Shown piece by piece: positions 30,868 to 40,515 of a stretch of 64,000 nucleotides of DNA; the first letter of the stretch is position 1; each line of letters opens with the position of its first letter. The stretch is taken from contig NZ_JACEHK010000002.1 of the NCBI RefSeq assembly GCF_025377685.1, positions 62,001 to 126,000 of the forward strand, given 5' to 3'. Origin of the DNA: Anaerobacillus sp. CMMVII (lineage in GTDB: Bacteria; Bacillota; Bacilli; Bacillales; Anaerobacillaceae). A program made the translations under genes and the position numbers. The notes beneath the pieces are model-generated. The model was not told the origin of the DNA. It worked only from the letters and a program-made list of their open reading frames with translations, and searched no databases.

Positions 30868-31010
30868 TTGGATGACGGAAGTTCGGTGAAAATCCGACAC
30901 TGTCCCGCAACTGTTAAAGTCAGACACGTCGCCAATATCTTTTAGCTATATCCTTCGTGGTAAAAGGATGGCTATTGGCGATACATTGCGATATATACAT
31001 ACCGTATTCT
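30868..31010 (+). promoter_or_regulatory. cobalamin riboswitch
   Basis: The core has the family signature TTCGGTGAAAATCCGACACTG then TCCCGCAACTGT and GTCAGA. A hairpin CGCCAATA (30930-30937) / TATTGGCG (30973-30980) follows. It sits upstream of btuF-btuC-btuD and ahead of a terminator, so cobalamin binding would reduce expression of the uptake genes. The end of the aptamer is approximate. Confidence 0.88.
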
Positions 31011-31049
31011 TACGTTTTTTTGTATATATGCTTTACATGTGCCTTTAAC

Positions 31050-31080
31050 CACCCTCTACCTATTTTAGTAGAGGGTTTTT
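31050..31080 (+). terminator. riboswitch-controlled terminator
   Basis: ACCCTCTAC (31051-31059) pairs with GTAGAGGGT (31068-31076), followed by TTTT, 40 bp before btuF. It is placed for transcription attenuation by the riboswitch. Confidence 0.75.
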
Positions 31081-31120
31081 ACTTTGCAAGGAAACAAAAC
31101 ACATTGAGGAGGAAGAAAAA

Positions 31121-32104
31121 TGAGTAACATGTTTAGACAACTTGCAGTACTAATCATAACAGTCTTATTAGCTGTTGGTTTAGTAGGCTGCAACACACAA
31201 AGGAAGTAAAGGTAGAAGTTAAACCAGAGGTATCCACAGATTCGGCGGTTGAGGAAAAGGTAGAACCAAAACTAGAAACTCAATATCCTTTAACATTAAC
31301 AGATGCAACAGGGGTAGAAGTTACATTTGAAGTAGAGCCGACAAAGCTAGTTTCACTCATCCCAAGTGAAACAGAAATTCTGTTCGCAATCGGAGCAGGT
31401 GATAAGGTACTAGCAGTAGATGATTTTTCCAATTTTCCTGAACAGACTGCTGGTCTTCCGAAGCTTGGAAGTACATATTCTGGATTGAATTTAGAGCAAT
31501 TAATAGCTTTGCAACCAGATGTCATCTTTATTAACGCTGCGTTACAAGCGCAAGTAGCACAAGAATTAAGAGAACAGGGCTTAAAGGTGTTTGGGTCAAA
31601 CCCACAATCAGTTGAAGAAATTATTCAAGCAATCGAGGAAATCGGCGTCGTCCTTAATCACCAAGAAGAAGCTGAAGCTGTGACAAAGGGAATGTTAGAA
31701 AAACTAGAATTTGTAAAAGTAAAAGTCGCCAATGTAGCTCCGAAACAAGTATATGCAGAGTATTCTGCAGGATGGTCATTTGGTACAGGTGAATTTGCTA
31801 ATGATTTAATCACGTTAGCGGGCGGAGTAAATATTTTTGCTGACCAGACAGGTTGGTTTGAAGTAAGTGCTGAAGAAGTGATTAAGAGAAACCCAGAGGT
31901 AATATTATATACAGCTGGTGAAGAAGGGATAAAGGAAGAGAATAAGGAACAGATTATCTCAAGAGACGGTTGGGAAGTTATTTCAGCCATTCAAATGATA
32001 ACGTCATTGGAATTGACTCAAATAAAGCTAGTCGTGTCGGACCGAGAATTACTGATAGTTTACTTGAAATCTTTAAAGTACTTCATCCGGAGTTAGCTGA
32101 GTAG
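31121..32104 (+). pseudogene. btuF: cobalamin-binding lipoprotein BtuF, two frameshifts
   Basis: GAGGAGG precedes ATG 31121. The lipoprotein signal ends in the lipobox LVGC (about residue 24). A base is missing near 31198 (NTQRK then stop); the continuing frame encodes the periplasmic-type helical-backbone binding protein: SLIPSETEILFAIGAGDKV, GLPKLGSTYSGLNLEQLIALQPD, VYAEYSAGWSF. A second base is missing in AAAA near 31992; restoring it gives a normal C-terminus ending HPELAE at 32104. About 328 residues. Binds cobalamin outside the membrane for BtuC-BtuD. The two deletions within an otherwise excellent frame favour sequencing error or very recent decay. Its stop overlaps the btuC start by one base. 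Confidence 0.83.
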
Positions 32105-33106
32105 TGAAAAGGGGATTACTTCTCTATCTGGGAGGGGCAACACTGCTCCTCTTCTTTTCCTTTATAGTAAGCTTATCGATAGGATCCGCGATGATTCCGC
32201 TCACTGAGGTTTGGTCTGTTCTACTAGGCGATGGAGATGATGTTAGTAAAGCAATTATCCTAAATGTTCGATTACCCAGAATTGTTCTAGCTATTCTAGT
32301 TGGGGCGGCTTTAGCGGTTGCAGGAGCTGGTTTTCAAGGGGTATTAAGAAATCCATTAGCCGACCCGTACATCTTGGGTGTATCTTCGGGTGCCTCAGTA
32401 GGAGCTGCATTTATCATTTTGTTTGGTTTACAAACTGCACTTTTGGTAAGTACTCTATCCCAGTTGTTGCGTTTATAACAGGAGTACTAACTTTGTTAGT
32501 AGTAATCAAAATAGCCATGAAAAATGGTCAAATAAAAAAAGAAACACTAATACTATCTGGAGTGATCGTTCAGGCGTTTCTAGGTTCATTTATTTCGCTA
32601 ATGGTTTCAATGTCGAACACAGTCATAAATGAGATCATTTTTGGATGATGGGCAGTTTAACCATGCGTGGCTGGGAATACACAAAAGTTATGGCACCATA
32701 TGTTTTAGTAGGAATCGTGATTTTATTAACGCAAGGAAGAGCATTGAACTTATTTACATTGGGTGAAAGACAAGCTCTTCACTTAGGTGTTAATGTCGAA
32801 AGAACAAAGATGATCGTTTTAATAACATCAACTTTATTAACTGCAGCAGCCGTTTCTGTTTCGGGGGTAATTGGATTTGTAGGTTTAGTTGTCCCTCACC
32901 TCATTCGAATGGTTGTCGGTCCAGACTATCGGCTTATCATACCACTTTCTGTTTTTATTGGCTCAGTCTATGTACTTTGGGCTGATACGATAGCAAGAAT
33001 GATCTTAATGCCAAAAGAAATCCCTTTAGGTGTTGTCACTGCCATCTTAGGTGCACCTTTCTTTGCTTATCTATTAAAGAAAGGAAAAAGGGGAGTGAAT
33101 TTATGA
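32104..33106 (+). pseudogene. btuC: cobalamin ABC transporter permease BtuC, two frameshifts
   Basis: GTG 32104 begins a FecCD-family permease. The first part has VRLPRIVLAILVGAALAVAGAGFQG (in segments) and NPLADPYILGVSSGASVGA. One G is missing near 32445; the next frame carries VVAFITGVLTLLVVIKIA. One T is missing near 32638-32642; the original frame resumes at MMGSLTMRGW and ends with SGVIGFVGLVVPHLIRMVVG and LGVVTAILGAPFFAYLLKK at 33106. About 334 residues and ten membrane helices when repaired, which is normal. It overlaps btuD by 4 bp (ATGA). The clustered one-base losses suggest sequence error. Confidence 0.83.
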
Positions 33107-33891
33107 TTGTAGCAAAAAATCTTTCTAAGAAGTATGAATCAAAGGAAGTTTTGAAAGAGGTAAATTTGTCAGTAAATTCTGGTGAAATCGTAGGGATTAT
33201 TGGACCGAATGGTTGTGGTAAATCAACCCTAATGAAGCTATTATCTGGTGCTGAAGTTCCTACGGGAGGGACCGTTGAGATAAATGGAAAACCGATTAAG
33301 AAGTACAAACCTAAAGAATTAGCTAGAAAGCTAGCTGTACTACAGCAAGAAGCATTGCCACATATAGGCTTTACAGTCCGTGAGATTATCGAGATGGGGA
33401 GATATCCCTATCAAAACTGGATGGGTGAAGAGATTACTGAAAGGCTTCATCAGTATGATGTTGTTGATCAGACGATCAGGAAATTGAATTTAACACATTT
33501 AGAAAATAAATCAATTGATAATCTTAGTGGAGGGGAAAGACAAAGAGTTGCCTTAGGTAAAGTTATGGCTCAAGAACCGAGCATACTTATGCTTGATGAA
33601 CCTACGACATTTCTAGATATCGGCTTTCAGCTACAAATGATGGAGATTGTCAAGAGGTGGCAAGAAGAGTGTCAATTAACAGTGGTAGTTATCCTTCACG
33701 ACCTTAACATAGCATCGTTGTACTGTCATAAAATCATAATGATAAAAGAAGGTAAAGTTGAAAAGGTAGGTACGCCAACTTCAGTCATAGATGGAAATTT
33801 AATAGGAACGATTTACAATACCAAACCTTTTGTCATTGATCATCCGAGTCAGAAGGATTCACCGCAGATTATTCTAAATCCAACTAAGTAG
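33103..33891 (+). CDS. btuD: cobalamin ABC transporter ATP-binding protein BtuD
   Basis: This 262-residue ATPase has Walker A (GPNGCGKST), the Q-loop in AVLQQEA, the signature LSGGERQRVALGK, Walker B (ILMLDEPTTFLD) and the switch His in VVILHDLN. It energises BtuC at the inner face of the membrane. The start codon overlaps the btuC stop. The riboswitch upstream, the lipoprotein and the permease together support cobalamin rather than siderophore uptake. Confidence 0.9.
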   Translation: MIVAKNLSKKYESKEVLKEVNLSVNSGEIVGIIGPNGCGKSTLMKLLSGAEVPTGGTVEINGKPIKKYKPKELARKLAVLQQEALPHIGFTVREIIEMGRYPYQNWMGEEITERLHQYDVVDQTIRKLNLTHLENKSIDNLSGGERQRVALGKVMAQEPSILMLDEPTTFLDIGFQLQMMEIVKRWQEECQLTVVVILHDLNIASLYCHKIIMIKEGKVEKVGTPTSVIDGNLIGTIYNTKPFVIDHPSQKDSPQIILNPTK

Positions 33892-33932
33892 TTAAGACTC
33901 CTTTGTGTGAAAAAAATAAGTAGGTGATAGTT

Positions 33933-34595
33933 ATGAAAGAACGAGCAGCTGTGTCATGGAGTGGAGGAAAGGATAGTACATTCGCACTTTATAAAATCTT
34001 AAAAGCTGACCAATACAAAGTGGAAGCACTACTGACAACAGTTACAGAGGGATTTAATAGGATCAGTATCCATGGTGTTAGAGAAAGTCTACTCGAAAAA
34101 CAAGCAGAGAGCCTTGCTATTCCTCTGAAAAAAATGTATATCCCTCAGGAAAGCTCCAACGAAGTTTATCAAAAAAGAATGTCTGAGCAATTAAAAGAAT
34201 TGAAAAATGTTGGAATCGAAACCATCGTATTTGGCGATATTTTCTTAGAAGATGTAAGAGCTTATCGAGAAGAACTAATTGAAAAGCTTAAGATGAAAGC
34301 AATCTTCCCACTCTGGGGACAATCAACGGATGAATTAATTAACGAATTTTTTTCAGTAGGATTTAAGACAATTACAACTTGTATTGATACTGAAAAGGTG
34401 ACAAGTGAATTTCTTGGTAGAGAAATGGACGAGCATTTTATTAAGGAATTACCCAAGAATGTTGATCCGTGCGGAGAGAATGGAGAATTTCATACGTTTA
34501 CCTTTGAGGGGCCTTTGTTTAAACAGAAGATTGATTTTCGTATAGGTGAATGGGTTGAAAGAGGCCGGTTTCACTTTAGGGATTTGGTAGGATGA
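33933..34595 (+). CDS. Dph6-related ATP pyrophosphatase
   Basis: This 220-residue protein begins with the PP-loop motif VSWSGGKDSTFALYKIL (ATP pyrophosphatase superfamily), continues with VFGDIFLEDVRAYRE and GFKTITTCIDTEKV, and ends DPCGENGEFHTFTFEGP, the conserved C-terminal motif of Dph6/TIGR00290-type proteins. In archaea and eukaryotes Dph6 makes diphthamide, but bacteria lack that modification, so the role is unknown. I choose ATG 33933 because TAGGTGA precedes it; GTG 33924 is also in frame. Its place in the B12-riboswitch operon suggests a cobalamin-related task. Confidence 0.8.
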   Translation: MKERAAVSWSGGKDSTFALYKILKADQYKVEALLTTVTEGFNRISIHGVRESLLEKQAESLAIPLKKMYIPQESSNEVYQKRMSEQLKELKNVGIETIVFGDIFLEDVRAYREELIEKLKMKAIFPLWGQSTDELINEFFSVGFKTITTCIDTEKVTSEFLGREMDEHFIKELPKNVDPCGENGEFHTFTFEGPLFKQKIDFRIGEWVERGRFHFRDLVG

Positions 34596-35226
34596 TAGTT
34601 TTAAGGACGATGTTTTGTGATTGATGGATACTTATTAAAGGTGATTTAGTTTACATCGCTATTAAGTTCCATATGTCGCTTAATTAAGATAATGAAATTC
34701 ACGCTAGTAGTAGTTTTGCAAAAATAAAGGAAGGGACTCTTCTTGCTGAATGGTAAGTTGAGTCCTTTTATTTTTATGTTTCCTTTCACTGAGTCTCCTT
34801 TACTTGCTTTTCCGGTCAGGAAAACTATCTTTAAAAGCAAAAACAGTCCGAAACAGCCCCAGGCAAAACTAGAAATCTATTTATTCTTTTTAAGATCGAA
34901 ACAAAAGCAAGTGATTTCAACCTATGCTTTAGGAATGTATTTCTGTATTTTTATGTACAAACTTTTATTACCAAATAATTCATAATTCTGTAACAAGTAT
35001 CCATTTTAGTGCCCGTGTAGGTATGTTATTTTATATTTAATAGGTTTCCTAATGCTGGTATTTTCTATTAGTACATTAAATAACAATCGTTATACTTTTA
35101 TGTTTTTATTGTAAATTGAATTATCTGAATAATCATTCTGCTAGAGTGATTATTATTCTGCTGAACCGCTGAAATTTTTTAACATTTACCTAAAGTTTAT
35201 TCATTAATTCTACTAAGGATGGAACC
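34596..35226. other. intergenic region with terminator
   Basis: After the Dph6-like gene there is a terminator (34721-34775). The rest, 34776-35226, holds no convincing gene; an 80-codon frame beginning inside the terminator (34743) has no ribosome site and is not supported. The kinase promoter probably lies in the A/T-rich part near 35080-35215. Confidence 0.5.
34721..34775 (+). terminator. terminator of cobalamin operon
   Basis: AAATAAAGG..GGACTC pairs imperfectly with GAGTCC..TTTTATTT around a loop, then TTTAT. It follows the operon by about 125 bases. Confidence 0.6.
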
Positions 35227-37604
35227 ATGAGAAAAATCAAAAAATATAGTAACTTCTCAATAAGAACCTCTATGATCTTTGTTTTTATCCTATTAATGTT
35301 ATCCACAGTTGGTGTAATAGGCTATTTTGTATTTTCAAACTGGTTCTCTTCAGCTGAAAAAACGATAGAAATTATGGCTGAAGACATGAACTATGAGATT
35401 GATAATAAAGTTAATGCTTTCGTGAATCTGCCCTTACATATTAATGAAATGAACTCAAAATTTATTGAAAATGGTATTGTCAATATAGACAATGAAACCG
35501 AGCGTGATAGTTTTTTTGTTGGTGTTATGAAATTTTTGAAAGATGAGGTTGTATACAGTTTCTCCATTGGTATAGAAAATGGAGAATATTATGGTGCTCG
35601 TAGAAACGAAAACAATGAAATTGAAATTATGAGGAATAATACAGATACTGGTGGAAACTCCTGGTATTATTCCGTAACTGAAGATTTGACTGCGGGAAAA
35701 CTTGTTGTAGAAGCTGGGAAATTTGATGTCACAACAAGAGATTGGTATAAGGCAGCAAAAGAAACACAAAAGCCTGTATTTTCTCCGATTTATAAACATT
35801 TTGTAATGGATGATTTAACTGTCTCAGCAGCTTATCCTATTTTCGATAAAGATGGAGGGTTTCAAGGGGTATTGGGAACACACATTACCCTTACAAAAAT
35901 AAATAAATTTCTTCAAGAAATCGTTCAAGATAAAAATGGATTGGCCTTTATTATTGATAAAAACTCTGGAGAGTTGATTGCTAATTCCCTTGATATTGAG
36001 AATTTTAAAACTCTTGAAGGTGGAATAGTAAAAAGAATGATGATTGAAGAGATCGAGAATAACGCGATCGCTCAAGCTTATCAAACCTACCAAAGTACGG
36101 CAGAAAATAACATTCGAGTACCAAATGAAGGTGACAAACTGTATATTAGTTTTACTGAATACAATAAAGCTGGATTAGATTGGCTAGTAATTACAGCATT
36201 CCCTGAAAGTCTATTAGTAGCTGGAATTTTTACAAATATGAAATTAGCCATACTACTGACCCTAATCGCTCTTTTAGTTTCAATAGTTACTTACTGGTTG
36301 CTAACAAATAAGTTTTTTAAACCGATTGATAGCTTTATAGAAACAACTGAAAAGTTTTCACAAGGTGATTTATCCGAAAGAGCAACCATTCTAAGAAATG
36401 ATGAAATTGGAAGAATATCAATATCTTTAATAAAATGGCAGATCTTATATATGAGCATGTTCATAACCTCGAGGAAAAGGTCAGAGAGAGAACGTTTAAT
36501 CTATTAGAAACCAATAAGGAACTACAAGAAAATAAAGAACTGTTAGAAAATAGTAAAAACCATTTTCAGAGTCTTTTTACAAATAGTCCTGTCATGAAGG
36601 CGATTGTGAAGGATAACCGCTGTATCCAAGTCAATAAGTCTTGGGCTGAATATACCGGTTATAGTCAAGAAGAAATCTTAAGCACTGATGTAAATGATCT
36701 TGCAATTCTAAAAGATTTGTCCGTATACTTCACAAGTTTTTGCCAAGTTGAACATATAAGTGAAGAGCATTTGCTACTTACATACACTACTAAGTCTAAT
36801 AAGAAACGCGCTGCTTTCGTTAATTATGTAAAAATAAGAGAAGCTAACACAACTCAGTATTTAGTTATAGCCTTAGATATAACCAAGCAACAACAATATG
36901 AAGACGCGATAGCAAAGCTCGATCGGCTGCATACGATAAGTCAGGTGGCTGCTAGTATTGGTCATGAAGTACGTAACCCTCTGACTACCATTAAAGGGTT
37001 TACTCAACTATTTTTATTAAAACCTGAATTTCTCCCATATCAGACGTTCTTAGACCTGATAATTGATGAACTAAATCGAGCAAATGACATCATTAGTGAT
37101 TTCTTATCATTAGCGAAAACAGATAATTCTATCATGGAAGTAGCTTCTATTAATGATGAAATTAATGAAATCCTAATCTTATTAAACGCACATGCGTTAA
37201 AAGAAAATGTTAGCCTTGAAACCAACTTTGAAACGATTTCGAACGTCAATATTTGTAAGAATGAATTTCGACAAGTGATCTTAAATATTGTAAATAATGC
37301 AATTGAAGTAAGTGAACATGGCGACTTGGTATCAATAAAAACATATGAAAATAATTCACATGTTATTGTATCAATTTCCGACCAAGGTAAAGGTATCCCT
37401 AAAGAAATCCAGGATAAGATTGGAGAGCCTTTTTATACCACGAAGTCAAGTGGAACCGGATTAGGCTTAGCTGTTTGCCATACAATCCTACTTAGACATT
37501 CTGGCAAAATGACTTTTGAGACGGGTGATCAAGGAACAACCTTCTATTTACATTTCCCTATAGCAGGGATAAGCGATGTGGAAAAGAAAGCAAGAATAAG
37601 TTAA
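35227..37604 (+). pseudogene. Cache-HAMP-PAS sensor histidine kinase, one frameshift
   Basis: The first part has a TM helix (about 16-38), a double-Cache-like extracellular domain (about 45-330; FSIGIENGEYYGARRNE, TTRDWYKAAKETQKPVFSP), a second TM helix and HAMP. One T is missing at about 36426; repairing it reads NDEIGRISISFNKMADLI and joins the second half: PAS (about 455-555), the dimerisation segment ASIGHEVRNPLTTIKGFTQL with the phosphorylated His, and a HATPase domain (NIVNNAIEVSE, SDQGKGIPKE, GTGLGLAV). About 793 residues repaired. The His box resembles sporulation-type kinases, but no partner regulator is adjacent, so target and signal are unknown. Confidence 0.82.
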
Positions 37605-37671
37605 TCATTCCGCAACTGTCATTGTTTTAGTGTTACAAACAAATTATCTGCTTCAAGCTGTCTAGACTAAT

Positions 37672-37711
37672 AGCCATTTGCCATTTTAAATGGTGAAAGG
37701 CTTTTTTTTTA
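37672..37711 (+). terminator. terminator after sensor kinase
   Basis: GCCATTTGCCAT pairs with ATGGTGAAAGGC, followed by nine T. Confidence 0.75.
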
Positions 37712-37959
37712 TTTTCTATTTTAGAGACTATTACTTCAAATAGTGTACAACAACTACCGTTTGGTATTGCTCATTCTATTTCTATTGTTTTATTTTTCTA
37801 TTAGGCCTAATTTATTCTTAAGAGTAGAACCTTGTCCAAGTTTGATAAGTTGTTGCCCTTTTATGCATAGTACTACTTTTAAACTGAATAAGATGGCAGT
37901 AAGCCATATTGTTGTTTCCTAGTAGCCGGGCTTTATCATCATTGGAGAGGGTGAAAAGC
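37712..37959. other. intergenic region upstream of amine oxidase
   Basis: No gene is seen. The ribosome site GAGAGGGTGA (about 37943-37952) decides the TTG start used below. Confidence 0.4.
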
Positions 37960-39453
37960 TTGTTAAATTACGTATTTCCAGAGTTACCAACTGATCGTAT
38001 GATTTCAATCATCAGAAATGGACTTGAAAAAACCAAAACTCCTAAGAAGATTATCATTGTCGGTGCAGGTATGGCAGGATTAGTCTCAGCTTCTTTACTT
38101 AAGGAAGCCGGACACGATGTTACCGTCATTGAAGCTACGGATAGGGTTGGAGGGAGAATCTATACGATAAGAGGAGATTTAAGGGATGGTCAATATCTAG
38201 AAGCTGGTGCAATGCGGATCCCTCACACTCATTCGTTGACTTTGGAATATATTAATAAATTCAAACTCCAAGTGAATAGGTTTATTAATTCAACACCTAA
38301 CGATATTATCTATGTTAAAGGCATCAAAGCTCGCTTTAAGGCGTATGAACAAAATCCTGATATTTTGCGTTTTCCTGTATATCCACATGAAAGAGGGAAA
38401 ACCGCTACGGAATTACTTCAATTAGCCATAAAACCGGTGACTGATTTTATTGAAGAAAATCCGAGGAGAAATTGGCCTTGGGTCATAGAAGAATTGGATA
38501 AATACTCAATGGACTCTTATTTAAGATACAATCCGTTTGGCGTCAGATTATCTCCGGGTGCCATCGAAATGATTAAAGTGATTCTTACACTAGAAGGACT
38601 TACTGAGCTTTCTTTCTTAGAACTGTTACGCGAACTATTAATCCTTTTCACTCCTGATATCCGTTTTTTTGAAATCACCGGTGGTAACGACCTTCTTCCA
38701 AGAGCATTTACGGACCAATTGAAAGATAATATATTTTATGGGCAAAAGGTGAAAAAAATTGTGCAGCATGAAAACCAGGTAACAGTTCATGCTATCCATA
38801 AAATCTTGGAGCCAACTCAAATAACTGCGGATCTTGTGATTGTGACTATACCTTTTTCTGTTTTACAGTTTGTAGAGATTGAACCGCGTAATTCATTTTC
38901 TGATAGCAAGTGGAAGGCAATTCGGGAACTTAACTATGCTGGCTCTACAAAGACTGGCATTCAGTTTAAAAATAGATTTTGGGAAAAAGAAGGTTTGTAC
39001 GGTGGGCAAACTGTTACCGATCTCCCGATAAAATATGCCCAATACCCGAGTCATGACCTCGGTTCAGATGGATCAGGAGTAGTTTTGGGGAGCTATACTT
39101 GGGATGATGATGCGATACCTTGGGATAGTTTGGAAAACGATGAACGCTTAGAGTATGTATTAAGAAACTTAGCTACCATTCATGGAGATCAGGTGTATCG
39201 GGAATTTCAGGGAGGAGTAAGCCACAGTTGGATTCGATATCCATATTCTGCTGGAGCTTTCACAATGTTTAAACCTGAACAGATAAAGGAATTATCTCCC
39301 TATATTTCTACTCCAGAAGGAAGGGTTCATTTTGCTGGTGAACATGCCTCAACGGCCCACGCTTGGATCCAAGGTGCAATCGAGTCAGGAATCCGTGCTG
39401 CACACGAAGTCAATGACTTACCAAGAACTTTCTTTCCGAACAAAAGAGGGTAA
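37960..39453 (+). CDS. flavin amine oxidase (L-amino-acid or monoamine oxidase type)
   Basis: The FAD-binding GxGxxG is in [17 protein letters not shown] with the acidic end in [14 protein letters not shown], the substrate-side motif [13 protein letters not shown] follows, and the C-terminus has [22 protein letters not shown] typical of flavin amine oxidases. I place the start at TTG 37960 after GAGAGGGTGA (497 residues) rather than TTG 37909; neither is certain. There is no signal peptide. The B. subtilis YobN family is a likely close relative. It oxidises an amine or L-amino acid to the imine, giving H2O2. It stands alone. Confidence 0.82.
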   Translation: MLNYVFPELPTDRMISIIRNGLEKTKTPKKIIIVGAGMAGLVSASLLKEAGHDVTVIEATDRVGGRIYTIRGDLRDGQYLEAGAMRIPHTHSLTLEYINKFKLQVNRFINSTPNDIIYVKGIKARFKAYEQNPDILRFPVYPHERGKTATELLQLAIKPVTDFIEENPRRNWPWVIEELDKYSMDSYLRYNPFGVRLSPGAIEMIKVILTLEGLTELSFLELLRELLILFTPDIRFFEITGGNDLLPRAFTDQLKDNIFYGQKVKKIVQHENQVTVHAIHKILEPTQITADLVIVTIPFSVLQFVEIEPRNSFSDSKWKAIRELNYAGSTKTGIQFKNRFWEKEGLYGGQTVTDLPIKYAQYPSHDLGSDGSGVVLGSYTWDDDAIPWDSLENDERLEYVLRNLATIHGDQVYREFQGGVSHSWIRYPYSAGAFTMFKPEQIKELSPYISTPEGRVHFAGEHASTAHAWIQGAIESGIRAAHEVNDLPRTFFPNKRG

Positions 39454-39478
39454 TGGTGTACGATCTAATTTTAAAATA

Positions 39479-39518
39479 GGAAATGATCCTTCAGAGCTTC
39501 CCTGAGGGTCATTCCCTA
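39479..39518 (+). terminator. terminator after amine oxidase
   Basis: GGAAATGATCCTTCAG pairs with CTGAGGGTCATTCC. The T-run is weak, but the stem is long and stands 25 bp after the stop. Confidence 0.6.
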
Positions 39519-39636
39519 TTAAGTACGCGCGCACCTTGGTGCAGAAATATATATTCTTTGATAAAACTTAGTTTGTCTAAACTAGCGAGCTGAATCCAAT
39601 CCTACCAACTATCACAGCTAATGTATCTAAAAATAG

Positions 39637-39701
39637 AAAGCTCTTGTAAGAATTCTTCTAAGGTGGAGGCTAGGCTAATGTAAACAAGAGCTTTACCCTC
39701 C
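39637..39701 (+). ncRNA. possible structured RNA with pseudoknot potential
   Basis: A perfect 11-bp stem AAAGCTCTTGT (39637-39647) / ACAAGAGCTTT (39684-39694) encloses GGAGG (39665-39669), which could pair with CCTCC (39697-39701) to make an H-type pseudoknot. No gene is adjacent and a strong terminator follows about 165 bp later. A small RNA ending at that terminator is a hypothesis only. Confidence 0.3.
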
Positions 39702-39864
39702 AAGTATTATCAATTTTACTGATTTATAATGTGACAATTTGATGAATAATTATAGAAACAATTAAAAAATTTATCGTACCTCCAATTAGGCCAACTTTCC
39801 GTTTATGTATTTCTACATAGGATTAATTACAGGTATATTACCTTTTATATAAACTTATTTACAG

Positions 39865-39903
39865 GAGAGGACTGTTTAAAGAACAGTCTTCTCTTTTTTT
39901 TTG
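39865..39903 (+). terminator. orphan strong terminator
   Basis: GAGAGGACTGTT (39865-39876) pairs with AACAGTCTTCTC (39882-39893), followed by eight to nine T. The previous recognisable gene ends more than 400 bp upstream, where a terminator is already present, so an unrecognised transcript may end here. Confidence 0.75.
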
Positions 39904-39934
39904 CAAACACGTTACAAGACATTCTGTTTTAAAA

Positions 39935-40160
39935 TGCTGTTTGTTCGTAAAGTTTGTTGCTTTCGTAAAAATCCCAAAAGCCGGATTTTTACACATATAT
40001 ACTAGAATTTCACTACTTATTTAGTAAGTATTGCTCTTTTCTTGTTAAATTTATTGGGTGATATTTCCATATAAAGAATTTTTCCAATCATTTTAGGTTA
40101 AAAAGCAACAAGTTTTTTTGTGCGACGAGTAACCGCAGGAGCAATGTTTTAGAAAAGAGC
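39935..40160. mobile_element. dispersed TIR element, copy C
   Basis: Starts TGCTGTTTGTTCGTAAAG..., contains GTTTGTTGCTTTCGTAAAA, and ends AAAAAGCAACAAG...TTTTAGAAAAGAGC, so its ends are imperfect inverted repeats. It is bounded by TTTTAAAA (39927-39934) and CTTTAAAA (40161-40168), a probable 7-8 bp target duplication. The interior is about 130 bp similar to copy D at 59693 and unlike the cloverleaf copies. Confidence 0.6.
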
Positions 40161-40185
40161 CTTTAAAAAATATTAAACGGAAAAA

Positions 40186-40227
40186 TTGATTTAAATCAAA
40201 GAACCGTAAATCAAACTTTTGTACACT
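40186..40227 (+). promoter_or_regulatory. FNR box and promoter of the metal-ATPase operon
   Basis: TTGATTTAAATCAA (40186-40199) is a perfect match to TTGAT-N4-ATCAA. If the -10 is TACACT (40222-40227), the site is centred near -41.5, the class II activation position. The operon's last gene encodes an FNR-type regulator whose recognition helix has the Glu-x-x-Ser-Arg pattern expected for this site. Confidence 0.7.
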
Positions 40228-40260
40228 ATAGAAGAAATCAAGAAAAGGGGAGACGATCAA

Positions 40261-40485
40261 ATGAAAACAGTGATCTTTAAGATGGAACCATTTAGCTGTC
40301 CTTCTTGTGCAGCTATCATTGAAAAAGTTTTACGTAAGCAACTAGGTGTAGGAGAAGTTAAAATTCAATTCTTTAGTAATAAAATAAATATTACCTTCGA
40401 AGAGCATAAAATCACAGTTTCCAAATTAGAGGAAGTATTAACTAAATTAGGTTATCCGGTTATTGGAAGTAAGGTCCGATCCTAG
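40261..40485 (+). CDS. heavy-metal-associated (HMA) domain protein, CopZ-like
   Basis: This 74-residue protein is a single HMA-type ferredoxin-like domain with the metal-binding Cys pair in PFSCPSCAAIIEKVL near residues 11-14. It would bind a soft metal ion and hand it to the ATPase encoded 30 bp downstream. The start is ATG 40261 with AAAAGGGG upstream. An in-frame earlier codon at 40219 would overlap the promoter. The metal is not determined. Confidence 0.8.
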   Translation: MKTVIFKMEPFSCPSCAAIIEKVLRKQLGVGEVKIQFFSNKINITFEEHKITVSKLEEVLTKLGYPVIGSKVRS

Positions 40486-40515
40486 GTAACTAGCATTTTA
40501 AAGGGGATGTTACGT

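Noticed and set aside
34743-34985. 80-codon plus-strand frame
   Set aside because: Starts within a terminator loop, has no ribosome site and no recognisable motif.
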